Numbered from the stretch's first letter, positions 14,831 to 22,278 are shown. The stretch: DNA of 51,282 nucleotides from Paramesorhizobium endophyticum (GCF_014640615.1 NZ_BMHH01000026.1:1-51282), one strand, 5' to 3'. Numbers and translations are program-made. Notes: generated by a model not told the origin, from the letters alone.

Positions 14831-15424
14831 ATGAGGCGCGGATATATACGCTTGTCAAAGGCTGGCCCTTCAATCGATGAGCAGAAACAAGCGCTCAAGA
14901 GTGCCGGAATCGAGGACTTTTCAGAGTATGGGCCGGTGTATGTGGACGAAATCCCTCGGGGGCGGAATGAACCGGCGCTGCCACAACGCGACAATGCAAT
15001 TAGAAGCCTTGAGGCCGGTGACGTGCTGGTGATTGCCAGCGCTGCGCGGCTCGGTTCGTCCGAAGGCGACGTTCTGCAGGCGATGAAAGCAATCGGGGAA
15101 AGAAGCGCCGTCATATATGACGTGAAGACCGGCGAGACGATTGTTTGCCATCCCGACGCTATCAAGGTGTTGGAATATGCACAAAAAGCAGAGAGCGAAA
15201 ACCGAAAAGAGATTGCTCAAAAGATGCGGCGGGCGCGGGAAGCCAGCGGCAGGGTGGGCGGGCCACCAGAAAAGCTTGGCGGGGATCGATTACGCGAGGC
15301 AAAGCGCTTGTGGGAAGAATCGTCGCTTTCAAAAGGTGAGATCGCGAAGAAGTTCGGCGTGACTGTTCGGACGCTTTACCGTCGCCTCGGTGATCGTGGC
15401 GGTAAGCAGTTTGGTTCCAAATAA
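14831..15424 (+). CDS. Serine recombinase (resolvase/invertase family)
   Basis: 197 residues. The N-terminus MRRGYIRLSKAGPSIDEQKQ has the catalytic Ser (Ser9) in the Y-x-R-x-S context. The domain continues with GDVLVIASAARLGSSEGDVL (conserved Arg). A C-terminal helix-turn-helix (SKGEIAKKFGVTVRTLYRRL) is expected to bind the crossover site. Length fits a small resolvase or invertase. It heads the plus-strand array and faces the inverted-repeat site at 14765-14817. It may resolve multimers or rearrange the array. Its end, TCC AAA TAA, is a junction motif. Confidence 0.85.
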   Translation: MRRGYIRLSKAGPSIDEQKQALKSAGIEDFSEYGPVYVDEIPRGRNEPALPQRDNAIRSLEAGDVLVIASAARLGSSEGDVLQAMKAIGERSAVIYDVKTGETIVCHPDAIKVLEYAQKAESENRKEIAQKMRRAREASGRVGGPPEKLGGDRLREAKRLWEESSLSKGEIAKKFGVTVRTLYRRLGDRGGKQFGSK

Positions 15425-15456
15425 GGCACACTTCTGTGCAAGGAGAGGAGAGAACA

Positions 15457-15708
15457 ATGCGACGGAAAACAAACTTCAACGATGTAAAAGAGGCGATCTA
15501 CCTCGGTCGCTGGAAACTGATTGGTCTGCTTCTAGCCGTAGTTGGGCTTTGCTTCGCAATAGCAGGTTATTTTCTATTCCTGATGGGCGGGGATTACCGC
15601 ATTGTATATACCTGCTACGGAATCGTGGTGGCTCTCCTGCTGCTTGCTTGCAGCTACGGCGGTATGAAAATCAAAGACGTTTTATTCGGAAAAATGAGAC
15701 GCGATTAG
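15457..15708 (+). CDS. Small membrane protein (plus-strand array)
   Basis: 83 residues with two membrane segments (LIGLLLAVVGLCFAIAGYFLF and YGIVVALLLLACSYGG). The start at 15457 follows AAGGAGAGGAG. The upstream junction TTCCAAATAAGGC holds the recombinase stop, followed by a GCACA-CTTC-TGTGC hairpin. Unknown function. Confidence 0.6.
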   Translation: MRRKTNFNDVKEAIYLGRWKLIGLLLAVVGLCFAIAGYFLFLMGGDYRIVYTCYGIVVALLLLACSYGGMKIKDVLFGKMRRD

Positions 15709-15745
15709 TGGTCCAACTAAGGCACGGCATAGAGGGAAGAGGGAT

Positions 15746-16006
15746 ATGGCCCTAGTTTTGTACTCGCTGATGTATATTCCAGCCGTCCTGGGCGGGGCAG
15801 GATACATCGCAAATCCATGGGTCATCGTATCCGTGATTTCAGCGTGGATTTGGTCGATTTGGCGAAATAGCGAAAAAGGTGATGTCGATTATAAGCAGCT
15901 CGAGAGCCAGAGCTTCATAAGCCACGACAAAAGCATTCGGAACGCCACGCTTATGCGGCTAGCCACAATCGCATGTGTCTACGGGATAGCCTACCTGTTC
16001 CGTTAG
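15746..16006 (+). CDS. Small membrane protein (plus-strand array)
   Basis: 86 residues. Membrane segments are at about residues 5-35 (SLMYIPAVLGGAGYI, VIVSVISAWIWSIW) and at the C-terminus (LATIACVYGIAYLF). The upstream junction reads TCCAACTAAGGC, with GAGGGAAGAGGG before the ATG. Unknown function. Confidence 0.55.
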   Translation: MALVLYSLMYIPAVLGGAGYIANPWVIVSVISAWIWSIWRNSEKGDVDYKQLESQSFISHDKSIRNATLMRLATIACVYGIAYLFR

Positions 16007-16030
16007 CGTGTTTCCAACAAAGGCGTGACA

Positions 16031-16417
16031 ATGAAAACTAGATACCTTCCTATAGCAGTGTTGTCGCTCGCTTGTGCAATGCCGCTGGGATCTGCGATTG
16101 CGCAAGAACGTAGCGATCAAGGAAAGCAGCAATACGAGGCGATGATGCAATCATTCAGGAACGCACGCGATGCCTGCATTGAATGGGGTGGCGGTAAGAT
16201 TCATGAGGTCAAGGTAAACGAAGACGTTTCGCTCACGGTAAGGCCGCTTTCACCGGAAGGGCTGACATGCGCACTCTTAGAAGACCAAGACAGCATAATG
16301 AATGACGCTTTTAAAAATGGGATTCTTATTGGAGGCATTATTGGTTTTTCCGTTGGTCTCTCTCTGTTGGGCGTAGTGCGGTTCGCCTGGCGGTCCTTGA
16401 AACCAAATTTCCAATAA
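16031..16417 (+). CDS. Exported, C-terminally anchored protein (plus-strand array)
   Basis: 128 residues with a signal peptide (MKTRYLPIAVLSLACAMPLG, cleavage near AIAQE), a periplasmic domain with two Cys, and a C-terminal membrane segment (GGIIGFSVGLSLLGVVRFAW). Upstream junction TTTCCAACAAAGGCGTGACA; its own stop is in TTCCAATAAAGGCG. An in-frame GTG at 16025 is less likely. Unknown function. Confidence 0.6.
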   Translation: MKTRYLPIAVLSLACAMPLGSAIAQERSDQGKQQYEAMMQSFRNARDACIEWGGGKIHEVKVNEDVSLTVRPLSPEGLTCALLEDQDSIMNDAFKNGILIGGIIGFSVGLSLLGVVRFAWRSLKPNFQ

Positions 16418-16441
16418 AGGCGCGAATGAGGAGGCGAGACA

Positions 16442-16693
16442 TTGGAAAGAGAAGAAATCATTGCTCAGGCGCGGGCGCTGTTGTTGGAGGGTGCAGCGCA
16501 AATGGAAGATGCCGAAACCGCTCAAGGAAAGCTACCGGGCGCAGCGAAAGTAAGCCGGGCAGGGCAAATGCTGGTGAACCTGGGCGGTATCGTACTCGCG
16601 CGGGAGGTCCATGCGACACTCGGCGAATTTCAACGAACCGTCGAGCTGCAGTGGTACGGCCTGTCCGATGGCGAAAACACTTGGTTGCCCTGA
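16442..16693 (+). CDS. Small helical protein with TTG start (plus-strand array)
   Basis: 83 residues, starting at TTG 16442 with AGGAGG about 7 nt upstream; no ATG fits. The sequence is helical and acidic at first (EREEIIAQARALLLEGAAQM), then ends QWYGLSDGENTWLP. The junction before it carries the upstream stop. Unknown function. Confidence 0.5.
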   Translation: MEREEIIAQARALLLEGAAQMEDAETAQGKLPGAAKVSRAGQMLVNLGGIVLAREVHATLGEFQRTVELQWYGLSDGENTWLP

Positions 16694-16718
16694 TACGTTT
16701 TCAGAAAAGGGCGTGACG

Positions 16719-16967
16719 ATGGATCAGAACGAAATTGAACAGGCCAAACGCGATCTGCGGAAGGCTGGGAGTCTGTTGAAGGCGGTAGCATCCGACCATC
16801 GCTGGAAGCTGTTTTCTTTGCTTCTTTCGTTGATCGGCTTGGCGGCTGTTATTTTGGCCTTTTTCGTTGAAGATCGACTTGCACAGTTACTGCTCGCGCT
16901 GTTGGGCTTGGCGCTGGGTGCTCTCGCGGCGGGATGCGGTCGCATGGGCGGAATCTGTGAAGTGTGA
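16719..16967 (+). CDS. Small membrane protein, last of plus-strand array
   Basis: 82 residues, MDQNEIEQAKRDLRKAGSLL, then two membrane segments (LFSLLLSLIGLAAVILAFFV and LAQLLLALLGLALGALAAG). The junction upstream reads TTTTCAGAAAAGGGCGTGACG. Its last codons (GRMGGICEV) lie inside the third copy of the 89-nt repeat (16936-17024), so the natural 3' end has been overwritten by the repeat. Confidence 0.55.
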   Translation: MDQNEIEQAKRDLRKAGSLLKAVASDHRWKLFSLLLSLIGLAAVILAFFVEDRLAQLLLALLGLALGALAAGCGRMGGICEV

Positions 16968-17024
16968 ATAGTCGGCGCCGGCGAGCCGGGGCCGACTATA
17001 TGGAAAGTCGCCGGCGTGCCGGCG
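16936..17024. repeat. 89-nt repeat, third copy
   Basis: Matches 90-178 and 20133-20221 with a few substitutions, and keeps both GCCGGC-type palindromes and the TATATGGAAA between them. It lacks the upstream 21-bp hairpin present in the long copies. It begins inside the coding region of the 16719 gene. Confidence 0.85.
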
Positions 17025-17035
17025 GCATTATGGAT

Positions 17036-17136
17036 GGGGTTTTTCAGCCCTTCGGGCCGAAGCGAAGCGGAGCAGGCGGAGGCAGAACGCGCAATCAAAA
17101 AGCGCTGTAGAGATGCCGGAGCCTGTGAAAAACCCC
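17036..17136. other. Long-range inverted repeat in intergenic DNA
   Basis: GGGGTTTTTCA (17036-17046) and TGAAAAACCCC (17126-17136) pair perfectly around 79 nt that include a GCCC-TTC-GGGC hairpin. It may be a structured RNA or terminator between the plus-strand array and the minus-strand gene ending at 17197. No gene is seen in 16968-17196. Confidence 0.4.
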
Positions 17137-17196
17137 GGCCAGCCAACCAATCAAGCCAGTTGGGTGAGATACACGGTCCAGGAAAACCGCCGGAAT

Positions 17197-17616
17197 TCAT
17201 AGTGAATGCCTCTTGGTGGTCAACCACGCTTTCTGCTGGCCGATGCCAAGCCCTTGCATGGGGACGACGGCGCGGCTTCCGGCCCATGCCGCAAGCGGCT
17301 CGCGGTACAGCCGTCCGGCAAGGAAAATCAGGGGGAGGGGGGCCGGTCCAATCTCTGCCTTGATTTGCTCTATCACGCGGTCGCCCCATGCGCGGCGCTC
17401 GATCGCGCGCATGTCGGCAAGTGTGCGCTCATAGGGCTCTATCACCTGGGCGGGGTTCAATAGGCCGTGCTCGGCTGACAGGATGAACCATGGCAGGCCG
17501 GTATCTTCGACATAGGCGCGGGCCTTACGAAACCAGTCGGAAATATAGAGCGAGGCGGCCGGCGCTGCCTCGCTGCGTTTCTGCTTTACGCATGAAACAA
17601 GAAAAATCCCTGTCAT
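17197..17616 (-). CDS. DUF6884-like protein
   Basis: 139 residues beginning MTGIFLVSCVKQKRSEAAPA, followed by SLYISDWFRKARAYVE, WFILSAEHGLLNP and IEPYERTLADM. These features fit the family annotated DUF6884 on phages and plasmids. Conserved Cys, His and Glu suggest an enzyme, but no reaction is known to me. Last gene of the 17197-19895 operon. Confidence 0.7.
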   Translation of the reverse strand: MTGIFLVSCVKQKRSEAAPAASLYISDWFRKARAYVEDTGLPWFILSAEHGLLNPAQVIEPYERTLADMRAIERRAWGDRVIEQIKAEIGPAPLPLIFLAGRLYREPLAAWAGSRAVVPMQGLGIGQQKAWLTTKRHSL

Positions 17617-17620
17617 GGTT

Positions 17621-18226
17621 TTATGATTTCACAATACGGATGATTTTCGTGTTGACGTGGGCCGTCGCGAACGTGTCGGGCGGCAACGCCTCGAGCGTTT
17701 CCGCGTCCTGATGCTGGTAGGTGATCGGCACGAGCGCAACCAAGACGGCCGGTTCGGCATGGCCGCCCTTGCCCATGAGGGATAGAGCGGCTTCCATGTG
17801 CTTACGCACCTCCCGAAATGGCGGATTCATGATGACGCGGGGATATTCCACATGCCCCGCCACCTCAGCAGCCCATTCCAGGAAGCAGCTGATAACGACC
17901 GGGCCGAAGGAATGCAGGCCGGCGGCTAACTTCACATGACGCTCAACCTGGGTGAGTTCGTATCTACTATGTCCGGCCCGCAATAGTGCCTTTGTCAGCT
18001 GCCCGGTTCCGGCGCTCGGCTCCAACGTCAGAAAATCCCCTGCTGGCCCCAAGTAGCTGACCATTCGGTCCGCTACATCATCGGGGGTGACATGACATTC
18101 TGTGAATTTATCGACCGCAACCGGCTCCGCGATTGCAACGCCGTCAAGCTTCTCGAAGTCTTCCCGGCGACGAACCGGGAGAAACATGGGCTTAGCCGGG
18201 CGTGTATAGATCGCAGGGCGCTTCAT
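17621..18226 (-). CDS. Orphan N6-adenine DNA methyltransferase-like protein
   Basis: 201 residues. The SAM-binding motif is LEPSAGTGQLTKAL and the catalytic motif is MNPPFREV, so it should be an amino-methyltransferase (adenine in DNA, or an RNA relative). There is no target-recognition domain and no restriction gene nearby. It starts in an ATGA overlap with the DUF3560 gene, after GGAGGACGCAGA. A likely role is to modify the incoming plasmid or otherwise counter host restriction; this is inferred from context. Confidence 0.75.
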   Translation of the reverse strand: MKRPAIYTRPAKPMFLPVRRREDFEKLDGVAIAEPVAVDKFTECHVTPDDVADRMVSYLGPAGDFLTLEPSAGTGQLTKALLRAGHSRYELTQVERHVKLAAGLHSFGPVVISCFLEWAAEVAGHVEYPRVIMNPPFREVRKHMEAALSLMGKGGHAEPAVLVALVPITYQHQDAETLEALPPDTFATAHVNTKIIRIVKS

Positions 18227-19572
18227 TCTGCGTCCTCCTTCGTGCTGGCATGGACAATGGATTCTGGGATCGCATGAGCCTTCGAATCGGTGAGGAAAAC
18301 AGCAACCCATCCGGCGAGATAGCGCGGTCCCTCATGAAAGGGGTTCGGGGCGATTTTGAACCGAAACCCTCCACATAACGAAGGACGTGTGCCGCGCTGT
18401 TCAGCGTAAATTGCACCATATTGGGCTTTGGTCATATGAACGACCCGGAAAATCTCGATCTGGTCGCGGTGGTATCGATGCCGTGCGCGCAATTCGGGAA
18501 CGTTAAGATTAAGGATAGGAGGCTTTGCGTCCGTCTTTTCCGGCACCTCGTAGCCCACTGATTGCATCAGATCGCGCCACTCATCCGCCGTCATTTCGAG
18601 CACCGTATCATTTGCCAGATGCAAGGGGAGGGCGGCGGTACTCTCGACGATAAGGGTTGCGCCATCGATCCTTGCAACGGGCTTATGCGCTCCGTGCTCG
18701 CGGGCGAAAGCCTGTAGGATCACAGGCGTTAACTCGCCTTCGTAACGGGCAACCGGCCCCAGCAATTCGCGTTCATAGCTGAGGCGGTTCAAGGTGTGCT
18801 CGATGTAGCGGCGGCGGTAATCATTGCGTATAGTCCGGTTCGCCGCGTCGATTGCGTACTGGCGCGCTTCTTGCGGGGTCAGCTCGCCGCGCTCAACCTT
18901 CCACGATAGGTCCCAATGTGCCAGCGGGCCGGTTGTCAGCCCCCGCCCCAGAGCAATTTTAATCGCTTCGTCGGTGGTGATCCTTTCCCAGGCAGCAAGG
19001 CACAAATGCGCATGATTGATATCGCGCTGCATATCGCGCAATTCAGCCAGCAGCGTTTTAATCCGGTTCGCGCGAACCTTGGGGTTATTTTTGTGATTGG
19101 CGTGAGCCTCAACGCCTTCGGCGCGGTATAGCCAATAATTCGCGAGCTTTTCGGATTTTATGGCCTTATCCATAGCGGAGTGCATACGCTCTTGCGTCTT
19201 GCGCGCTTTGGCTTCCGAATGGTGGCCGATAAGAATGGGCTGTCCATTGGCGAAGGCTTGCGACAATTCCCGCGCGGCGCGCTGGAAGGCATTTGCCTGC
19301 TGATAGCGCTTTTCTGCTAATTGGTCGAGGCGTTCGGCCTTCGCCTGCGCGCGTTCAGCAAGCGTCATTTCTTCGGGCTGGATCTCGCCTGCCAGTTCAA
19401 GGGCCAAATCTTCCCGGGCGGGACTCCATTTAGGAGTAACGAAAAGTTCCTGCTTCGGAGCCCATTTGAAGCCGGCCGCCTTTACTCGCTCGAGAGTCTC
19501 TTGGTCGAGACGGCCAGAGGGATAAAGGCGGATTTTGTTATCTTCCGGGCTATAGGTGGCGTCGATGCTCAT
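18223..19572 (-). CDS. DUF3560 domain protein
   Basis: 449 residues. The N-terminal part (ATYSPEDNKIRLYPSGRLDQ, FKWAPKQELFVTPKW) is followed by a long helical section (KARKTQERMHSAMDKAIKSE, NYWLYRAEGVEAHA) typical of DUF3560 proteins of alphaproteobacterial plasmids. The C-terminal 150 residues are a separate folded domain. Function unknown in the family. ATGA overlaps join it to the genes on both sides, so it is the middle of one tightly coupled operon. Confidence 0.8.
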   Translation of the reverse strand: MSIDATYSPEDNKIRLYPSGRLDQETLERVKAAGFKWAPKQELFVTPKWSPAREDLALELAGEIQPEEMTLAERAQAKAERLDQLAEKRYQQANAFQRAARELSQAFANGQPILIGHHSEAKARKTQERMHSAMDKAIKSEKLANYWLYRAEGVEAHANHKNNPKVRANRIKTLLAELRDMQRDINHAHLCLAAWERITTDEAIKIALGRGLTTGPLAHWDLSWKVERGELTPQEARQYAIDAANRTIRNDYRRRYIEHTLNRLSYERELLGPVARYEGELTPVILQAFAREHGAHKPVARIDGATLIVESTAALPLHLANDTVLEMTADEWRDLMQSVGYEVPEKTDAKPPILNLNVPELRARHRYHRDQIEIFRVVHMTKAQYGAIYAEQRGTRPSLCGGFRFKIAPNPFHEGPRYLAGWVAVFLTDSKAHAIPESIVHASTKEDAE

Positions 19573-19895
19573 TTGTCTGTCCTCATTCCACGAAGCTGTG
19601 CACGGCGTTCGGCGCGTAATTCCTTGTGAAAAGCCTTCACGAAGGCCGCATTGAAATCTCTCAAGCTGGAAAATGCAGTGTCATGGCGGCGCTTCGCGGA
19701 TTGCCACTCCGGCAGCTCTCGAACCGCATCGGGCGTCAGCCCTAAAACGCCGGAACCCGACCCCGGGAACGATTTGAGGGCTGCGCCTGCCTCCCGGTAT
19801 TCCTGTTCTAAAATGGCCTGCTTCTGCTTGGCTGCGACGAAAGGCGTATTAACTCCCTCGCACCCGTGTTTTCCGCTTGGGGCTGCGTTTTCCAT
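19569..19895 (-). CDS. Small helical protein, first gene of operon
   Basis: 108 residues. It starts ME..APSGKHGC.GVN, the same as the gene at 50913-51209, because both begin inside the long repeat; after about 16 residues the two differ. The rest is helical (KQKQAILEQEYREAGAALKS, LTPDAVRELPEWQSAKRRHD), a pattern I know from plasmid accessory proteins without a function. AGGAGAG precedes the ATG. Confidence 0.7.
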   Translation of the reverse strand: MENAAPSGKHGCEGVNTPFVAAKQKQAILEQEYREAGAALKSFPGSGSGVLGLTPDAVRELPEWQSAKRRHDTAFSSLRDFNAAFVKAFHKELRAERRAQLRGMRTDK

Positions 19896-20227
19896 ATTGG
19901 CACTCTCCTATTATCCGCCAGTGGGCGAAGCCTTCTTCCTTTGTCCCGTGAAACGGGCTTGTCCGTTTCCCGGGGCGAAGGGAGGAGGGCGAAGCCCGCC
20001 GATCGTCCGGAGCGTGGAGATGTCAATGGTCGGCCGGGGTGAAAAACGGAAGGTTCGGCGCGCAGCGCTGAAAGCCGTTTTTCTCCCCGGCCGACGCGGC
20101 TTGCCGCGCCCGCCAATTGATATCTCCGCGCTGCGGTCGCATGGGCGGTTTTGTGAAAGTGTGAAAAGTCGGTGCCGGCGTGCCGGAGCCGTCTATATGG
20201 AAAGTCGCCGGCGTGCCGGCGTCTGGA
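19861..20227. repeat. Long direct repeat, copy B (intact)
   Basis: 367 nt. Its left 108 nt match 51175-51282 and its right 184 nt match 1-184; the 75 nt in between (19969-20043) are absent from the other copy as given. It contains the first codons, ribosome-binding site and upstream region of the gene starting at 19895. Upstream of the ATG lie a 21-bp hairpin (20029-20095) and the 89-nt palindromic block (20133-20221). Identical leaders for two operons point to a functional promoter or signal. Confidence 0.9.
20029..20095. promoter_or_regulatory. 21-bp hairpin in the repeated leader
   Basis: The arms 20029-20049 and 20075-20095 are inverted copies matching at 20 of 21 positions, around a 25-nt loop with its own GCGC palindrome. 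The arms start GTCGGCCGGGG and end CCCCGGCCGAC. It is by far the strongest hairpin in the leader. The other repeat copy is broken exactly within it at the window ends. Confidence 0.8.
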
Positions 20228-20237
20228 CCGATGCCCC

Positions 20238-20294
20238 GGCGAGGCGTTCCTGTCCATCGGGCAGGAACCCCGTTCCTGCCTTCTAGGCCTCGCC
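20238..20294. other. Alternative hairpins upstream of repeat copy B
   Basis: An outer stem GGCGAGGC (20238-20245) with GCCTCGCC (20287-20294) encloses three related words: GTTCCTG (20246-20252), GGCAGGAAC (20260-20268) and GTTCCTGCC (20272-20280). The middle one can pair with either neighbour. This looks like an RNA switch or attenuator. No gene is seen in 20228-20734, though further hairpins occur (GGCCCGC-GT-GCGGGCC near 20465). Confidence 0.5.
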
Positions 20295-20734
20295 AATGAG
20301 AGTGGGTGAGAGGGGGAGCAAGGGACTGCGCAGGGCCAAGGGTGCGCAACGCGGTTGCACCCTTCAGGGTGCGACCGACTTGCTGCATCCCTTGGAACCA
20401 GCTGCGCCCTTGCCTGGGGGAGAGAGGGCGGCGTCCTCTTTCCCCCTCATAACGAAACAAAACTGGCCCGCGTGCGGGCCACATTTCAATGCTTCCGGGG
20501 GCGTCACCCGAATGGGCCGAGACGATCCGGCCGGGATCGTTGGCGAGCTCGCGCCGGCGATGGCTCCGGAGGAGACAAGCCGGCGCATAGCTCCAGCCCG
20601 ATCCAGGCCGGATAATCGGCTCGGTCGCCGGCCTGCCGGCGATAGAACACGGACCGCGCCATCGGCGCGGATGCCCTAGATTTAGGACAGCCCTTTGCCC
20701 TACTATGGCAACAACCTAGCGGGGAGATTTAGTT

Positions 20735-20920
20735 ATGGGGTACTGGGAACAGACTGGGGTTGCAAACCTGCGCTATGAGCAAAAGAGGGCAGCAATGCAC
20801 CCATTTCGGCGTGTGCTTCAAGATGCGCTGAAATCATTTGCGTTGGTTGTCGTCGCATCCGCTGTATGGTTGCTCATCTTTTTTCCGAAGTTTTGGCAGT
20901 TTGTGGCTTTCGGTTGGTAG
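20735..20920 (+). CDS. Small single-pass membrane protein
   Basis: 61 residues with one membrane segment (ALVVVASAVWLLIFFPKFW) near the C-terminus and a basic N-terminal half. GGGGAG lies about 8 nt before the ATG. A strong hairpin follows. Unknown function. Confidence 0.55.
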   Translation: MGYWEQTGVANLRYEQKRAAMHPFRRVLQDALKSFALVVVASAVWLLIFFPKFWQFVAFGW

Positions 20921-20934
20921 AAGCTCACATGACA

Positions 20935-20967
20935 ATCGGCCCGGGGGAGGGGGTCCACCGGGCCGAT
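20935..20967 (+). terminator. GC-rich hairpin after the 20735 gene
   Basis: ATCGGCCCGG (20935-20944) and CCGGGCCGAT (20958-20967) pair perfectly across 13 nt. There is no T tract, so termination is probable but not certain. No gene is seen in 20968-21123. Confidence 0.5.
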
Positions 20968-21123
20968 CAATCGTGACCTAGTCGTTATCTGCCGGGGGAA
21001 TGGCATAGGTCACAAAACTCTTGCCTTTTTATGCCACAACGCGAGTTGGGAACTCCACCGGATTTACGCAATCATGACGGGTTTCTCACGTTAAGGTTAA
21101 ACTCTTTCATACAGGCAGATTCA

Positions 21124-21603
21124 CTACCTCTGAGCAGAGCGGCTCTTGTTCCATTGTTCCTTGCGCTCGCGCTCGCTGTACAAGACAAGCGTGCTATGCG
21201 GGTTGAGCAAGTGCCGCAGCAGTTCCTTGCGCGTCTCTATCGGTTCATTGCGCAAATCCACGCCATTCAGTTCGACGAGATCAAACGCATAGAGTTGCAC
21301 CGGATGTTTACGTGATCTGAGCTGTGCGAATGATGGCACGCCGCGCTCGTCGGAGGACACTATCTCGCCGTCGATTACGCAGGATGTGCAATTAAATGCG
21401 GCAACCTCAGATGCGACCGCAGGAAACCGATCCGTCCAGTCGAAACCGTTCTTTGTGATGAGCCTGACGTGCCTATCCCGGCGCTCGGCCATCAATCGAT
21501 AGCCGTCATATTTGATCTCATGCAGCCAGCCGGAACCCGCCGGCGGCTTGCGGGCAGGCCGCGGAAGACATGGAGCGATGAAACGAGGTACACGCGCTTT
21601 CAT
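21124..21603 (-). pseudogene. 3'-truncated ATP-dependent DNA ligase (LigD type)
   Basis: 159 residues that match the start of the ATP-dependent ligase domain: EIKYDGYRLMA with the catalytic Lys, then VIDGEIVSSDERGVPSFAQL and YAFDLVELNGVDLRN. The downstream motifs (the second nucleotide-binding Lys motifs and the OB domain) are missing; the frame ends after SERERKEQ. A complete domain is about twice as long. It is therefore a remnant, or at best a fragment able to bind ATP. Confidence 0.8.
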
Positions 21604-21772
21604 TCGGTTAATATAGTGACTCTCAGTAAATGTTTCCCGCCATCAAGAGATGGAATTGACCAGAGAAGTAACTGGCGGATTTTTACCGTAACAGGCTGAA
21701 ATATTTCTCTTGGATTCACGAACAGGCCGTGCAACTTTAGCAATGTCATTAGTAACGAGTGGGGGTTATGCC

Positions 21773-22138
21773 ATGCACAAGGCTCAACAGAATGCAGTAG
21801 ATAATATGTTGCCCAAAATGCGAAAGGTGGGCCGTGAAATTCAAGAGTGGCGTAGGATTTGTGATATAATCACCGACGAACGGCGCGAATTTTATCAAGC
21901 CCTACCGGATTCCTTTAAAACTGCTGAAACTGGAGCGGAAATCCAGTGGCAAATGACCGTCCTGGCCGAGGCGATGCGCGGACTTGATATCGCGATTGAT
22001 AGCCTAGGTTGGATTGAAACCCGCACTGAACCGAATGCCATCGATCTGGAGCGTGTTCGCCGGATGCGCAATGCGGTTGCCCCCAATGTATTTTTCATCA
22101 ATCCCCGCCTGTCCAGCCGTCAGGGTAATCGCCTATGA
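21773..22138 (+). CDS. Small helical accessory protein
   Basis: 121 residues, MHKAQQNAVDNMLPKMRKVG, then ITDERREFYQALPDSFK and AMRGLDIAIDSLGW. It resembles the array protein at 11835-12107 over this core. It begins a three-gene unit joined by two ATGA overlaps. Ribosome-binding site is a G-rich stretch. No function known. Confidence 0.6.
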   Translation: MHKAQQNAVDNMLPKMRKVGREIQEWRRICDIITDERREFYQALPDSFKTAETGAEIQWQMTVLAEAMRGLDIAIDSLGWIETRTEPNAIDLERVRRMRNAVAPNVFFINPRLSSRQGNRL

Positions 22139-22278
22139 CGGCAATCGGCGTACCTTTAGGTTTCGTCGTCTTCCTTGCCTTCGGTTTCGGTCTGCTCTCC
22201 GGCCTCGGTGTCGGGGTGTTGGCTGCCATCATGATGCCTGGGGGACTATTATCACGGTCATCATCGGGGGTGGAATGA
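22135..22278 (+). CDS. 47-residue membrane protein
   Basis: MTAIGVPLGFVVFLAFGFGL and so on: one long or two short membrane segments rich in Gly, Phe and Leu, then a Ser-rich tail. Both ends overlap neighbours by ATGA (22135-22138 and 22275-22278), which strongly suggests coupled translation. Unknown function. Confidence 0.55.
   Translation: MTAIGVPLGFVVFLAFGFGLLSGLGVGVLAAIMMPGGLLSRSSSGVE

Noticed and set aside
11809-16718. The small-gene arrays as an integron cassette array
   Set aside because: No tyrosine integrase, no attI, and the junction is a short linear word containing a stop codon and ribosome-binding site, not a folded attC site.
20296-20679. 127-codon plus-strand frame upstream of repeat copy B
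   Set aside because: Low-complexity Arg/Gly/Pro sequence across hairpin-rich non-coding DNA, with overlapping frames in both strands and no conserved protein features.
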